From assembly GCA_021324415.1 (NCBI GenBank), contig JAJPJF010000177.1, forward strand, positions 20,788 through 84,787: a stretch of 64,000 nt of DNA. Reading direction: 5' to 3'. Under the pieces are notes generated by a model that worked only from the letters and a program-made list of their open reading frames with translations, ran no database searches and had not been told where the DNA came from. Of the stretch, positions 1-7,746 are shown in pieces. How positions within the stretch are numbered: the stretch's first letter is position 1; each line of letters starts with the position of its first letter. Origin of the DNA: Nostocales cyanobacterium Centralia_MAG_434. Its GTDB lineage: Bacteria; Cyanobacteriota; Cyanobacteriia; Cyanobacteriales; Nostocaceae. A program made the position numbers and the translations under genes.

Positions 1-866
1 CTTTCAAAAGTCTCATCATTGAAATAAACTTCACTCGCTTGAGTTTGGGTAGATAGCTGGATTTTTAATCGTTCCGCTAATCTGAGTGTTAGGGGACTAA
101 CCACCAAGTTCTGAGTCTTGGCAAAGTAATCAACCAGCCAATTATCAATATCACTACCACCTAAATTCTGCCCAGCTTTCGCTAAGACACGGGCAGTTTT
201 TACCTTTTGTTTTGAATCAACTAAGGATTTGTTCCCCCACTTGACAATAAATCCTAAAGGTTTTTGAGCTGCTTGTTGGCTTTTATTCAACTGAACAAGA
301 GACAAATCTAACGTTCCACCGCCAAAATCGATCACTAGCAGAACTTCTTGGTCTGCCATACCATATCCCAAAGCTGCGGCTGTAGGTTCATCCAACATCC
401 GCACTTGTTCTACAGGTAAGGTTTGGCACACTGTACCTAACCAGTGACGATAAGCTTCAAAGCTATCTACAGGTACAGTTAACACTAAAGAGTCTAGACC
501 ACCCTGTTGGGATGTTAATTGCGAAATCACTTGGGTGAGAAACCATTGTCCGACTTGCTCAAAGGTGACTATCTGCTGGTCTAGTTCTGGTAAAAAGCCT
601 TGGATACTTGTGCCAATACCACGCTTGAAGCTGCGGAAAAATCGTGGGTCGTTCTTCAAATCAAGACCGTGATCGCGCACCTGTTGCCCAACTATAACTT
701 GTTGGAGTGCAGCATCTTCAACATAAACCAAGCTGGGAATCAAAGGAGGATTCAAGCTTTGTTGAACTGATAAACCGGGTAGGCTAAGTGTTTCCGGCTT
801 TTGAGTTACGGAGTTCCATCGAGCAATGACTGTATTGCTTGTACCAAAATCAATTGCTATTGCCAT
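1..866 (-). CDS. Hsp70 family protein, 3' end beyond window
   Basis: The reverse strand is open from an ATG at 866 to the window edge (288 codons), so the C-terminal part is missing. It begins MAIAIDFGTSNT, the phosphate-1 loop of the actin/Hsp70 ATPase fold. DEPTAAALGYG lies near residue 155 and VIDFGGGTLDLSL (phosphate-2) near residue 177. These are the hallmarks of the Hsp70 nucleotide-binding domain, but the text diverges from canonical DnaK, so this is one of the non-canonical Hsp70-like proteins common in cyanobacteria. The expected role is ATP-driven chaperone activity in the cytoplasm; the substrate is unknown. The substrate-binding domain cannot be judged. Confidence 0.9.
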   Translation of the reverse strand, partial: MAIAIDFGTSNTVIARWNSVTQKPETLSLPGLSVQQSLNPPLIPSLVYVEDAALQQVIVGQQVRDHGLDLKNDPRFFRSFKRGIGTSIQGFLPELDQQIVTFEQVGQWFLTQVISQLTSQQGGLDSLVLTVPVDSFEAYRHWLGTVCQTLPVEQVRMLDEPTAAALGYGMADQEVLLVIDFGGGTLDLSLVQLNKSQQAAQKPLGFIVKWGNKSLVDSKQKVKTARVLAKAGQNLGGSDIDNWLVDYFAKTQNLVVSPLTLRLAERLKIQLSTQTQASEVYFNDETFE

Positions 867-1314
867 AATTTCTTGATTATCTCGCACCCAAAGACTAAAT
901 TGTCAACGAATTTTGTCATAGGTGTAGCAGATACTCTATCTTGTCGTTCCATAGCTAAATCATCTATTACACCCATTACATCCGTTGCTTGTATTGGCGT
1001 GAGACTATTTTCCCACAAGCTAACAACAGAAAAATCTCTACCCCAGCTTATTAGATTGAGGTGTATCTATCTTAGCTTCTGCAACATGCTGAAGATCCAA
1101 AGCAATGCAGTCATAGAGAGTAGGTACAACAATGTATCTTTGGGAGGTTTTGTCAAGATGATTAAATATTTTTTAATATAGAAAATGTATCTTGCGTTAG
1201 GAGTCAAACAAGCCACTACATGCTGCAATTCTGACACTAGCTGCTCTTAAAGATAGTTAAAGCGGCTACGAAATCTTTCGATCATCAGGTTTTTCACCAA
1301 CAAAGCAGAGAATC
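867..1314. other. Intergenic, no supported gene
   Basis: This stretch of about 450 bases between the divergent Hsp70-like gene and the next small gene holds no convincing coding region. A forward reading frame at 801-1181 overlaps the start of the Hsp70-like gene antisense, has no recognisable domain and looks accidental. The promoters of both flanking genes are presumably here, but no clear site was seen. Confidence 0.5.
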
Positions 1315-1536
1315 ATGACTAATCAATCATCTGAGTCTAGGGAATTTGTGGGTAATCTCAAAAATGGAATTTGGCTATTCGGTATTTCCTCGTGGTTATT
1401 TGGCATTACAGATCGCAGTATTGCCTCATTTGCAGATGGCTACCTATCTGCGCTGGATCTAGTGCAATTATTTACCGCTGCAACCTTCTTTGTCGCTTGG
1501 CTATTTCTCAAGCCAACATCTAAATTTAGGGCTTAA
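1315..1536 (+). CDS. Small hypothetical membrane protein (73 aa)
   Basis: A 73-residue protein with an ATG start and no strong Shine-Dalgarno (only AGAG nearby). Two hydrophobic stretches are visible, around residues 19-32 (GIWLFGISSWLFGI) and 48-65 (LVQLFTAATFFVAWLFL), suggesting two short membrane segments or one hairpin. It ends in a basic tail. I do not recognise a family. It stands alone between the Hsp70-like gene and a hairpin at 1664-1700 that could end its transcript. The composition looks coding, but function cannot be assigned. Confidence 0.5.
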   Translation: MTNQSSESREFVGNLKNGIWLFGISSWLFGITDRSIASFADGYLSALDLVQLFTAATFFVAWLFLKPTSKFRA

Positions 1537-1663
1537 GCCGAATCAGATTTTGGAATGACTCAAGCTCTAGCACCCTAAAACCTGGGTTCAAGCTTTGTAT
1601 TTTTACGCAACGGAGGCTACGCCAATTAAGGCGTTTATATTCTTATGGCATTTGCTCAAAAAA

Positions 1664-1700
1664 TCAGGGTAATTCAAACAACTTATTAGAATTACCCTGA
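1664..1700. terminator. Perfect 12-bp hairpin, possible terminator
   Basis: TCAGGGTAATTC (1664-1675) is perfectly complementary to GAATTACCCTGA (1689-1700) across a 13-base loop. It is preceded by an A run and followed by TTCATTT, so it could act as a weak terminator in either direction. It lies after the 73-aa gene and before the next forward gene. Confidence 0.5.
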
Positions 1701-1756
1701 TTCATTTAGAATAGTCACTCATGCAAAATCAATTATCCTAAAAGTAGAGGCTTGAT

Positions 1757-2095
1757 TTGTTTGGGGTTAAAAGGGTGACTGTAGAGGAATTCAAGCAATT
1801 GATAGAAACACAACAAAAATGCCCTGAGTCACTACCACGGGTACTGCAAGCCCTATGGTATGACAAAAAAGGTAACTGGAAAACAGCGCATGAAATAGTC
1901 CAAAATGCTAGTGATGCTGATAGTGCTTGGGTTCATGCTTACCTACACCGAAAAGAAGGTGATTTGAGTAATGCTAATTACTGGTACAGGCGCAGTAGTC
2001 AACCTGAGTTTAAAGGCGGATTAGATCAGGAATGGGAGCAAATAGCTTCTGTGTTGCTGATGAAGGTAAGCGAAAAATGGATGCTAACGAATTGA
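1757..2095 (+). CDS. Conserved hypothetical protein, TPR-like (112 aa)
   Basis: A 112-residue soluble protein read from a TTG at 1757, with AGAGG six bases upstream; a GTG at 1775 is an alternative start. The text [18 protein letters not shown] followed by [23 protein letters not shown] resembles two degenerate tetratricopeptide-type helical hairpins. Similar short TPR-like hypotheticals are familiar in cyanobacterial genomes, though I cannot name a family. The 3' end overlaps the start of the pentapeptide-repeat gene by 19 bases, which suggests translational coupling. Confidence 0.6.
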   Translation: MFGVKRVTVEEFKQLIETQQKCPESLPRVLQALWYDKKGNWKTAHEIVQNASDADSAWVHAYLHRKEGDLSNANYWYRRSSQPEFKGGLDQEWEQIASVLLMKVSEKWMLTN

Positions 2096-2445
2096 TACAA
2101 CGTTATGCAGCGGGAGAAAGAGATTTTCCTAAAGCGAATTTAAGCAAAGCCAAGCTGATTGGAGCAAACTTAGTAGGAATCAATTTATTTGCTGCAGACT
2201 TAACTGGAGCTAATCTAGCCAAGGCTAAACTGTGGGGAGCTAACTTAAGTGGTGCTAACTTAGCCAAAGCCAATCTAACACGAGCAAACCTGAGCGGTGT
2301 GGATCTCAAACGAGCCAATTTGAGAGGAGCCAAACTCAACAACGTTAAAATGTACGGCGCTGATCTTAAAGAAGCTTGCTATGATGACAGCACCCGTTTT
2401 TCTAGAGATTTTGATCCAGTTAGTCAAAATATGCACAAGCTATAG
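2077..2445 (+). CDS. Pentapeptide repeat protein
   Basis: A 122-residue protein with tandem A(N/D)LxxA pentapeptides from about residue 18 to 103 ([16 protein letters not shown] and so on). Such repeats fold as a right-handed quadrilateral beta-helix; cyanobacteria carry many, mostly of unknown function. The frame is open upstream to 2032, but I chose the ATG at 2077 because [17 protein letters not shown] is the usual start of this group and GAAGG precedes it by about ten bases. No signal peptide is seen, so it is probably cytoplasmic. It overlaps the preceding gene by 19 bases and is followed by a hairpin at 2451-2478. Confidence 0.85.
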   Translation: MDANELIQRYAAGERDFPKANLSKAKLIGANLVGINLFAADLTGANLAKAKLWGANLSGANLAKANLTRANLSGVDLKRANLRGAKLNNVKMYGADLKEACYDDSTRFSRDFDPVSQNMHKL

Positions 2446-2450
2446 TAGAA

Positions 2451-2478
2451 GCAGAGACGAAAACTTTTGCGTCTCTGC
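2451..2478 (+). terminator. Hairpin after pentapeptide gene
   Basis: GCAGAGACG (2451-2459) pairs perfectly with CGTCTCTGC (2470-2478), with an AAAA/TTTT extension inside the loop. The trailing T run is short (TTTGGGTTT), so this is a probable but weak factor-independent terminator lying six bases after the stop codon. It may also serve the convergent gene at 2523-2831. Confidence 0.65.
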
Positions 2479-2522
2479 TTTGGGTTTGGTTTTGCGGGGT
2501 TCGTAATGAGCAATTTATCGAC

Positions 2523-2831
2523 CTAGCTCTTTTTTACCTGCTTAGCCATGTTTAAGAAGTAGGAATCTATCTTGCTGTTGGAACGGCGAGTTGTGGAAGA
2601 AATTTCAGGAATTTTGACGGACTCGGTTCTAGTCGCATCTTGAGCTTCAACAGATTTTGAGCCTTTTGGTTCATTAGATTCCAAGAAGTATTCAGATGTA
2701 GAGAATCCCAATAGCTTGCCGGACAACCGAAAAAACTGAGATAGGAAGCTAAAGAAAATTCTGAAGATGTTAGAAACTGATGCTTCTACGCGGATGAAAA
2801 GGTTACGGAGAATTTGAGTGAGCCTAAACAT
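2523..2831 (-). CDS. Hypothetical protein with C-terminal FLxMAxQVK motif
   Basis: A 102-residue protein. Residues 1-45 form a hydrophobic, probably amphipathic helix region (LIRNLF-like repeats of F, I and L), followed by a Ser/Thr/Glu-rich, probably disordered middle. It ends SYFLNMAKQVKKS. The same architecture (amphipathic N-terminus, short aromatic/acidic motif, low-complexity spacer, C-terminal FLxMAxQVK) appears in the gene at 48851-49402, so the two are probably members of one cyanobacterial family. No known domain is recognised. The N-terminus suggests peripheral membrane attachment (inference). The start is the ATG at 2831, with no strong ribosome-binding site. Confidence 0.6.
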   Translation of the reverse strand: MFRLTQILRNLFIRVEASVSNIFRIFFSFLSQFFRLSGKLLGFSTSEYFLESNEPKGSKSVEAQDATRTESVKIPEISSTTRRSNSKIDSYFLNMAKQVKKS

Positions 2832-2911
2832 AACAGCACCCCAAGAATATCCTAACTTTTATTGTGACTGATCACGCCTCATATCATCAATTAACCCATA
2901 GCAGAGAAAAC

Positions 2912-3730
2912 CTACTTCTCATCTAGAGTGGTCAACTCTCCTTTGAGGATAGTGACTGCTTGCCCACTGATACAAACACGAGAGCCACCATCATAAGTTA
3001 TCTTTAATACACCACCCCGACTAGATGCTTGGTATGCCAAGAACTGATCTTTGTTGAGGCGATCGCGCCAGAAGGGAGCAAGACAACAATGAGCTGCTCC
3101 TGTAACGGGGTCTTCATTAATTCCTGCACCTGGTGCAAAGAATCGAGAGATAAAATCGTATTCAGAATCTTTGTTGGTTAAACTAGTAACAATAGTTTTC
3201 GAGATGGGTAAAGCTTTGAGTAGCTCAAAATTTGGTTGTATTTTTCTTACCCACTCTTCTGACTCCACTTCTACCAAATAAGCTAGGGAATTTTTCATCA
3301 CAGACATAATAGATTCTATGGGAATACCCAAAGCTTGATGAAGTTCTAAAGAAAGGATTGTCACTTCTGAACGATTCACTGGGAAATCAAGTTCTATCCA
3401 CTCTTCCTTTTTGTGAGCAATGAGGAGACCACTCTTAGTATAAAAACGTGCAGCGGTTTCAGATGAAAGATATCCCTCAGACCAAAGAACATGAGCACTT
3501 GCTAATGTCGCATGACCACACAGTGGAACTTCTACCGTCGGTGTAAACCAACGCAGATTATACCCATCATCCTGTCGCACAAGAAATGCCGTCTCTGATA
3601 AATTCATTTCTTGTGCCACTTTCTGCATCCAATCTTCTGACCTAGGCGCGGGCAAAACACAGACAGCAGCAGGATTACCTTGAAAAGGTGTGTTGGTAAA
3701 TGCGTCTACTTGAGTAATAGTCTGTCCCAT
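2912..3730 (-). CDS. PhzF family isomerase/epimerase
   Basis: A 272-residue protein of the PhzF phenazine-biosynthesis-like family, of normal length for the family. The N-terminus reads QVDAFTNTPFQGNPAAVCVL. The conserved acidic residue of the active site sits in NLSETAFL (about residue 45). The CGHATLASAHVL motif and GxxxEDPVTGAAHC motif follow. Members are cytoplasmic isomerases with a diaminopimelate-epimerase fold. Outside phenazine clusters their substrates are usually unknown, and no phenazine genes are nearby. It appears monocistronic. Confidence 0.9.
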   Translation of the reverse strand: MGQTITQVDAFTNTPFQGNPAAVCVLPAPRSEDWMQKVAQEMNLSETAFLVRQDDGYNLRWFTPTVEVPLCGHATLASAHVLWSEGYLSSETAARFYTKSGLLIAHKKEEWIELDFPVNRSEVTILSLELHQALGIPIESIMSVMKNSLAYLVEVESEEWVRKIQPNFELLKALPISKTIVTSLTNKDSEYDFISRFFAPGAGINEDPVTGAAHCCLAPFWRDRLNKDQFLAYQASSRGGVLKITYDGGSRVCISGQAVTILKGELTTLDEK

Positions 3731-3995
3731 ACTGACAACATGCCTTCTTTAAGAAGGCGAAAGTACGAAGATTCTATAGACCTTGTTGATTTTAACATGT
3801 TATGTTACTCTCAAATTCTGCATAAAGTTCGCCATCTTTGCTATATGCAATAGACGACCTCACAAAATTTTAAGGTGAATTAAATTTAGAATTTTAACTT
3901 TGAATTATGGAAGCAGGCTTAAGATGAAGAAAGAGAGGAAAAAGGTTTGTTACCTACTCTAACGTCATCATTCAATCTAAACTTAGCATTTGCAT

Positions 3996-4817
3996 ATGAA
4001 TTTCTCATCAGCGCGCCAAAACTTTTACCAAGAGATCCAGCAGCCTGATGAGTTGATCGACTTGGCAAAAGCAGCCTTATATATTGCACAAGAAGAATAC
4101 CCTGATCTCGATCCCGAGGAATATCTCAACTCGCTTGACACAATGGCAGCAGAGGTTGAGGAACGCTTACCTGTAAGGCGTTATCCTCTACGAATTATTC
4201 AAAGTCTTAACCAGTACCTCTATGATGATTTAGGATTTACTGGAAACAAAAAAGACTATTATGATCCTCGCAATAGCTTTTTTAATGAAGTCATTGATCG
4301 CCGAGTAGGAATTCCCATTACACTATCACTGCTTTATGTAGAAGTTGCTCGACGGATCGATTTTCCTATGGTGGGGATTGGAATGCCAGGACATTTCCTA
4401 ATTCGACCTGATGTTCCAGACATGGAAATTTTTGTTGATGCATTTAATTGTGGCGAAGTTATATTTGCACAGGATTGTCAGACAAAGCTGAATCAGATTT
4501 ATCAAAAAAATGTACCACTACAACCAGAATTTTTAGCACCAGTAACTCATCGGCAGTTTTTGGCACGCATGCTAACAAATCTAAAATATATTTACATCGA
4601 TAAACAAGAGTTAGAAAAAGCTTTAACAATAGTTGAGCGAATTTTACTTTTGTTTCCTGGTGTACCTTTTGAATTGCGCGATCGCGGTCTTCTTTGTTAT
4701 CGCCTCGGCAGGTTTTCTCAAGCAGCTGTTGACCTAGAGAATTATCTTCAAAAATCTCCCAACGCCTTTGATGCTGTTGTGATTCGGCGATTACTGACTC
4801 AACTAAGTAGGGAATAA
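3996..4817 (+). CDS. SirB1-type transglutaminase-like/TPR protein
   Basis: A 273-residue cytoplasmic protein. Residues 30-180 match the SirB1/transglutaminase-like region: YPLRIIQSLNQYLYDDLGFTGN, then YYDPRNSFFNEVIDRRVGIPITLSLLY and GMPGHFLIR. The C-terminal 90 residues form a TPR-like helical segment (KALTIVERILLLFPG, DRGLLCYRLGRFSQAAVDLENYL). The family is widespread; in enterobacteria it is linked to sirB and prmC, but its biochemical role is unsettled. The usual transglutaminase Cys-His-Asp triad is not evident. I chose the ATG at 3996 over an in-frame TTG at 3990. Confidence 0.85.
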   Translation: MNFSSARQNFYQEIQQPDELIDLAKAALYIAQEEYPDLDPEEYLNSLDTMAAEVEERLPVRRYPLRIIQSLNQYLYDDLGFTGNKKDYYDPRNSFFNEVIDRRVGIPITLSLLYVEVARRIDFPMVGIGMPGHFLIRPDVPDMEIFVDAFNCGEVIFAQDCQTKLNQIYQKNVPLQPEFLAPVTHRQFLARMLTNLKYIYIDKQELEKALTIVERILLLFPGVPFELRDRGLLCYRLGRFSQAAVDLENYLQKSPNAFDAVVIRRLLTQLSRE

Positions 4818-4841
4818 CTGTCCTCGATCATTGACCAGTAA

Positions 4842-5291
4842 CTATATACTGGTCTGTTCTGCCTCTGCGACTTGTTTGAGGCGGTAAAGTTGATCTTGCA
4901 TATCTTTTTTTGTCCAAGTTGCGGCAAAAGTTATAAAGCCCCAACTTATCAGAGGGTTGGGAATCTCAAATTCAAAACGGTTAAGCAGACGAGTTCCTTG
5001 ATCAATTGGTTGGCACTCCCAGCGATCGCGTCCTTTAAAAAAACCTTCAAAGCCCCACACGATCAATCCAGGTTGTCTTTCCACCACTGTGCTATTTAGT
5101 GTAGGCTCTATTAGGGGTATTTGAATAACAAAACGACTTTTAGCACCTACCTCAGTATTCCATTCACCTACAGGTTCACAACGCAAAACAGGATTGAGCC
5201 AACGGTGCATTAACACCCGATCTGTAATACAGTGCTCCACCACCGTAGCTGTGGCATTAATCTGAATTGACTGTTCAAAAACTTGTGACAT
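4842..5291 (-). CDS. SRPBCC family protein
   Basis: A 149-residue protein with the START/polyketide-cyclase-like helix-grip pattern. It opens with QSIQINATATVVEHCITDRVLMHRWLNP, the typical first strand and helices, has a run of beta strands (SRFVIQIPLIEPTLNSTVVER), and closes with a long amphipathic helix (WTKKDMQDQLYRLKQVAEA). These proteins bind hydrophobic ligands; no specific ligand can be inferred. It is convergent with the SirB1-like gene, 24 bases between stops. A pyrimidine-rich tandem repeat lies upstream at 5341-5408. Confidence 0.8.
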   Translation of the reverse strand: MSQVFEQSIQINATATVVEHCITDRVLMHRWLNPVLRCEPVGEWNTEVGAKSRFVIQIPLIEPTLNSTVVERQPGLIVWGFEGFFKGRDRWECQPIDQGTRLLNRFEFEIPNPLISWGFITFAATWTKKDMQDQLYRLKQVAEAEQTSI

Positions 5292-5340
5292 CTCAAATCT
5301 CTAATGCTGTGGCTGGAATAAGCGTAACCCAAAACAGTCC

Positions 5341-5408
5341 CCCATATCCCCCTTGTCCTCCTTGTCTCCCTTGTCCCCCACGTCCCCCTCGTCCCCCACA
5401 TCCCCCTC
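5341..5408. repeat. 9-bp tandem repeat, CCTTGTCCC type
   Basis: About seven degenerate copies of a 9-base unit (CCTTGTCCC, CCACGTCCC, CCTCGTCCC) lie between the SRPBCC gene and cysH. On the other strand this is GGGACAAGG, the same unit found at 11779-11838, 13147-13170, 13847-13910 and 14886-14928. It is one copy of a dispersed short tandem repeat family. Confidence 0.85.
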
Positions 5409-5516
5409 CACCCTAGGTGGTAATTTCCGAACTTATACATAATTCCGACCGGATTATGAGTCTTTTGATGTAAAATAAAACTTAATCAAGATTCGAAACA
5501 AATTTGACGAAAATTT

Positions 5517-6239
5517 ATGACGATAGCTGCTGCGCCATTTACCACTCAAACTGCCAACTTGGATGAACTGAACCGGAAATTTGAAACTGCCCATCCAAGA
5601 GACATACTGGCATGGACTGCAGAAAATATTCCAACTGGACTAGTACAAACCAGTGCCTTTAATGTAGACGATATGGTAATCACCCATATTCTCTACAGCG
5701 AACTCAAGTATCCATCTCCCGTAATCTTTCTTGACACACTACACCACTTCCCACAAACACTGGAACTCGTTGCTAGAGCCAAAGAAATTTACAATTTAGA
5801 TCTAAAAATTTATAAAACTCCAGATGTAGATACACGTGAAGCCTTTACTGCTAAGTACGGTGAAGCGCTTTGGGATCAAGATATTGCAAAATTCCATCAA
5901 GTCACAAAAATCGAACCTTTGCAACGGGGTTTAGATGAATTAGCTACAGTAGCTTGGCTCACAGGACGTCGCCGTGACCAAGCTGTAACCCGTGCCAATA
6001 TGCCTATCTTTGAACTAGATAGCCAAGGAAGATTGAAAGTCAATCCTTTAGCAACTTGGACACGCAAAGAAACTTGGGTTTACGTGGCTGAACACGGTGT
6101 GATATACAATCCTTTACACGATCAAGGTTATCCAAGTGTTGGTGACGAACCCATTACCACCCCAGTCGCTGAAGGAGAAGACGAGCGTGCGGGACGCTGG
6201 CGTGGTACTGGCAAAACAGAGTGTGGTATTCATATCTAG
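5517..6239 (+). CDS. cysH: Phosphoadenylyl-sulfate reductase (thioredoxin)
   Basis: A 240-residue PAPS reductase that reduces 3'-phosphoadenylyl sulfate to sulfite with thioredoxin in assimilatory sulfate reduction. Visible hallmarks are FIDTLHHFPQT-like text near residue 75 (VIFLDTLHHFPQT), the Arg-rich WLTGRRRDQA near residue 150, and the C-terminal KTECGIH motif carrying the catalytic cysteine. The paired-cysteine motifs of the Fe-S APS reductases are not seen, pointing to PAPS rather than APS as substrate. The ATG at 5517 is the start. No other sulfate genes are adjacent. Confidence 0.95.
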   Translation: MTIAAAPFTTQTANLDELNRKFETAHPRDILAWTAENIPTGLVQTSAFNVDDMVITHILYSELKYPSPVIFLDTLHHFPQTLELVARAKEIYNLDLKIYKTPDVDTREAFTAKYGEALWDQDIAKFHQVTKIEPLQRGLDELATVAWLTGRRRDQAVTRANMPIFELDSQGRLKVNPLATWTRKETWVYVAEHGVIYNPLHDQGYPSVGDEPITTPVAEGEDERAGRWRGTGKTECGIHI

Positions 6240-6245
6240 TCACTT

Positions 6246-6290
6246 CGTTATTAGTCATTAGTCACTAATATTTAGTCATTAATATTTAGA
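6246..6290. repeat. Short tandem repeat, TTAGTCA type
   Basis: Degenerate 7-base repeats (TTAGTCA/TTAGTCACTAA/TTAGTCATTAA) fill the 84-base gap between cysH and the SbcD-like gene. They match the short heptameric tandem repeats characteristic of filamentous cyanobacterial intergenic DNA. Confidence 0.7.
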
Positions 6291-6323
6291 CTAAAGACCA
6301 ATACAAAGAACAAGTGACTAATT

Positions 6324-7631
6324 ATGATAAAAATCCTCCATCTCTCGGATATTCACATGGGAAGTGGCTTCTCCCACGGAAGAATCAATCCTGAAACGGG
6401 ATTAAATACACGGTTGGAGGATTTTGTCAATACTCTATCCATATGTATTGACAGAGCTTTGGGAGACCCTGTAGATCTTGTGATCTTTGGAGGTGACGCC
6501 TTTCCAGACGCCACCCCACCACCATATGTACAAGAAGCTTTTGCTAGTCAGTTTCGCCGCTTAGTGGATGCAAACATCCCAACAGTATTACTGGTAGGTA
6601 ATCATGATCAACACGCTCAAGGGCTAGGGGGAGCAAGTTTATGTATTTACCGAACGTTGGGAGTACCAGGATTTGTTGTTGGCGATAGGTTAACCACTCA
6701 CCACATCCAAACCCGTAATGGAAAAGTGCAGGTTTTAACCCTACCTTGGTTGACCCGTTCTACATTGATGACTCGCCAAGAAACTGGAAGTATGTCACTG
6801 GAGGAAATCAACCAACTTTTAATAGAACGTCTGAACGTTGTTCTAGAAGCAGAAATTCGCCGCCTTGATCCTAATGTGCCAACGGTTCTTTTGGGTCACG
6901 TTATGGCAGACAATGCTAACTTTGGTTCTGAGCGCCTTTTGGCAGTAGGGAAAGGTTTTACAATTCCCTTATCCTTATTAACACGACCCAACTTTGACTA
7001 TGTCGCTTTAGGACATGTCCACCGTCATCAAAACTTGAATAAATCAAACGACCCCCCAGTTATTTATCCAGGAAGTATAGAGCGGGTTGATTTTAGTGAA
7101 GAAAAAGAAAACAAAGGCTATGTGATGATAGAGCTAGAGCGGGGTCGTGCTCGTTGGGAATTTTGTCCTTTGTCTGTTCGGACTTTTCTGACAATTGAGG
7201 TAGATCTATCTAAGGTAGACGATCCACAAGCAGCAATTCTCAAAGCGATCGCCAAGCACGAGATTCAAGATGCGGTCGTGAGGTTAATCTATAAACTCCG
7301 CTCTGAGCAGTTGGATCTCATAGATGGTTCCTTGCTACATCAAGCTTTAAGTACAGCACATACATACACTATTCAGCCAGAATTGGTGAGTCAGTTGGCT
7401 CGACCCCGCGTTCCCGAGTTGAGCGCGAGTAATAGTATTGATCCAATGGCAGCACTAAAAACTTATTTAGACAACCGTGAAGACCTGCAGGATATTGCAG
7501 CATCGATGCTAGAAGCCGCACACAAGTTGCTGGCAGATGAAGAAATTAGTACAGAACCTACAACTGATGAGCAAAATGCTCAAAGTGATTTGCTGGTGAG
7601 TGGTACCGAGACTCAGCTAAGTTTTCTATAA
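6324..7631 (+). CDS. sbcD: SbcD-like exonuclease subunit (metallophosphoesterase)
   Basis: A 435-residue calcineurin-like phosphoesterase. The metal-binding motifs appear in order: LHLSDIHMG (residue 5), FGGDAF (about 54), GNHDQ (about 92), GHVMAD (about 191) and GHVHRHQ (about 233). This is the SbcD/Mre11 arrangement, the nuclease half of the SbcCD complex that trims DNA hairpins and protein-blocked ends. The C-terminal extension (residues 270-435) is acidic and less conserved. No sbcC lies next to it in this window, so its ATPase partner must be elsewhere. Symbol given on family grounds. Confidence 0.85.
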   Translation: MIKILHLSDIHMGSGFSHGRINPETGLNTRLEDFVNTLSICIDRALGDPVDLVIFGGDAFPDATPPPYVQEAFASQFRRLVDANIPTVLLVGNHDQHAQGLGGASLCIYRTLGVPGFVVGDRLTTHHIQTRNGKVQVLTLPWLTRSTLMTRQETGSMSLEEINQLLIERLNVVLEAEIRRLDPNVPTVLLGHVMADNANFGSERLLAVGKGFTIPLSLLTRPNFDYVALGHVHRHQNLNKSNDPPVIYPGSIERVDFSEEKENKGYVMIELERGRARWEFCPLSVRTFLTIEVDLSKVDDPQAAILKAIAKHEIQDAVVRLIYKLRSEQLDLIDGSLLHQALSTAHTYTIQPELVSQLARPRVPELSASNSIDPMAALKTYLDNREDLQDIAASMLEAAHKLLADEEISTEPTTDEQNAQSDLLVSGTETQLSFL

Positions 7632-7746
7632 AGAAAATCTTAAGTTAATTGCTTGAGAATCTGCCAAAATTGCTATATGCCGTGCTCTGGAATTAACCAT
7701 TAATTCATCTGAGTAGGTAAGAAAATAGTTGCTCTGTGGACGTTGT

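Noticed and set aside
801..1181. Forward 126-aa reading frame
   Set aside because: It begins antisense to the start of the Hsp70-like gene, has no recognisable domain and shows irregular composition.
2103..2342. Reverse 79-aa Ala/Leu-rich reading frame
   Set aside because: It is the antisense shadow of the pentapeptide repeats; the periodic composition comes from the real gene.
2912..3730. Phenazine biosynthesis cluster
   Set aside because: Only a PhzF-like gene is present; this family is widespread outside phenazine producers.
5210..5440. Reverse 76-aa frame rich in Gly/Thr/Arg
   Set aside because: It runs through the 9-bp tandem repeat and the start of the SRPBCC gene in another frame; repetitive composition explains it.
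7632..7746. Possible c-di-AMP (ydaO-type) riboswitch ahead of the KimA-like gene
   Set aside because: The gap is only about 115 bases and none of the conserved riboswitch sequence blocks could be seen.
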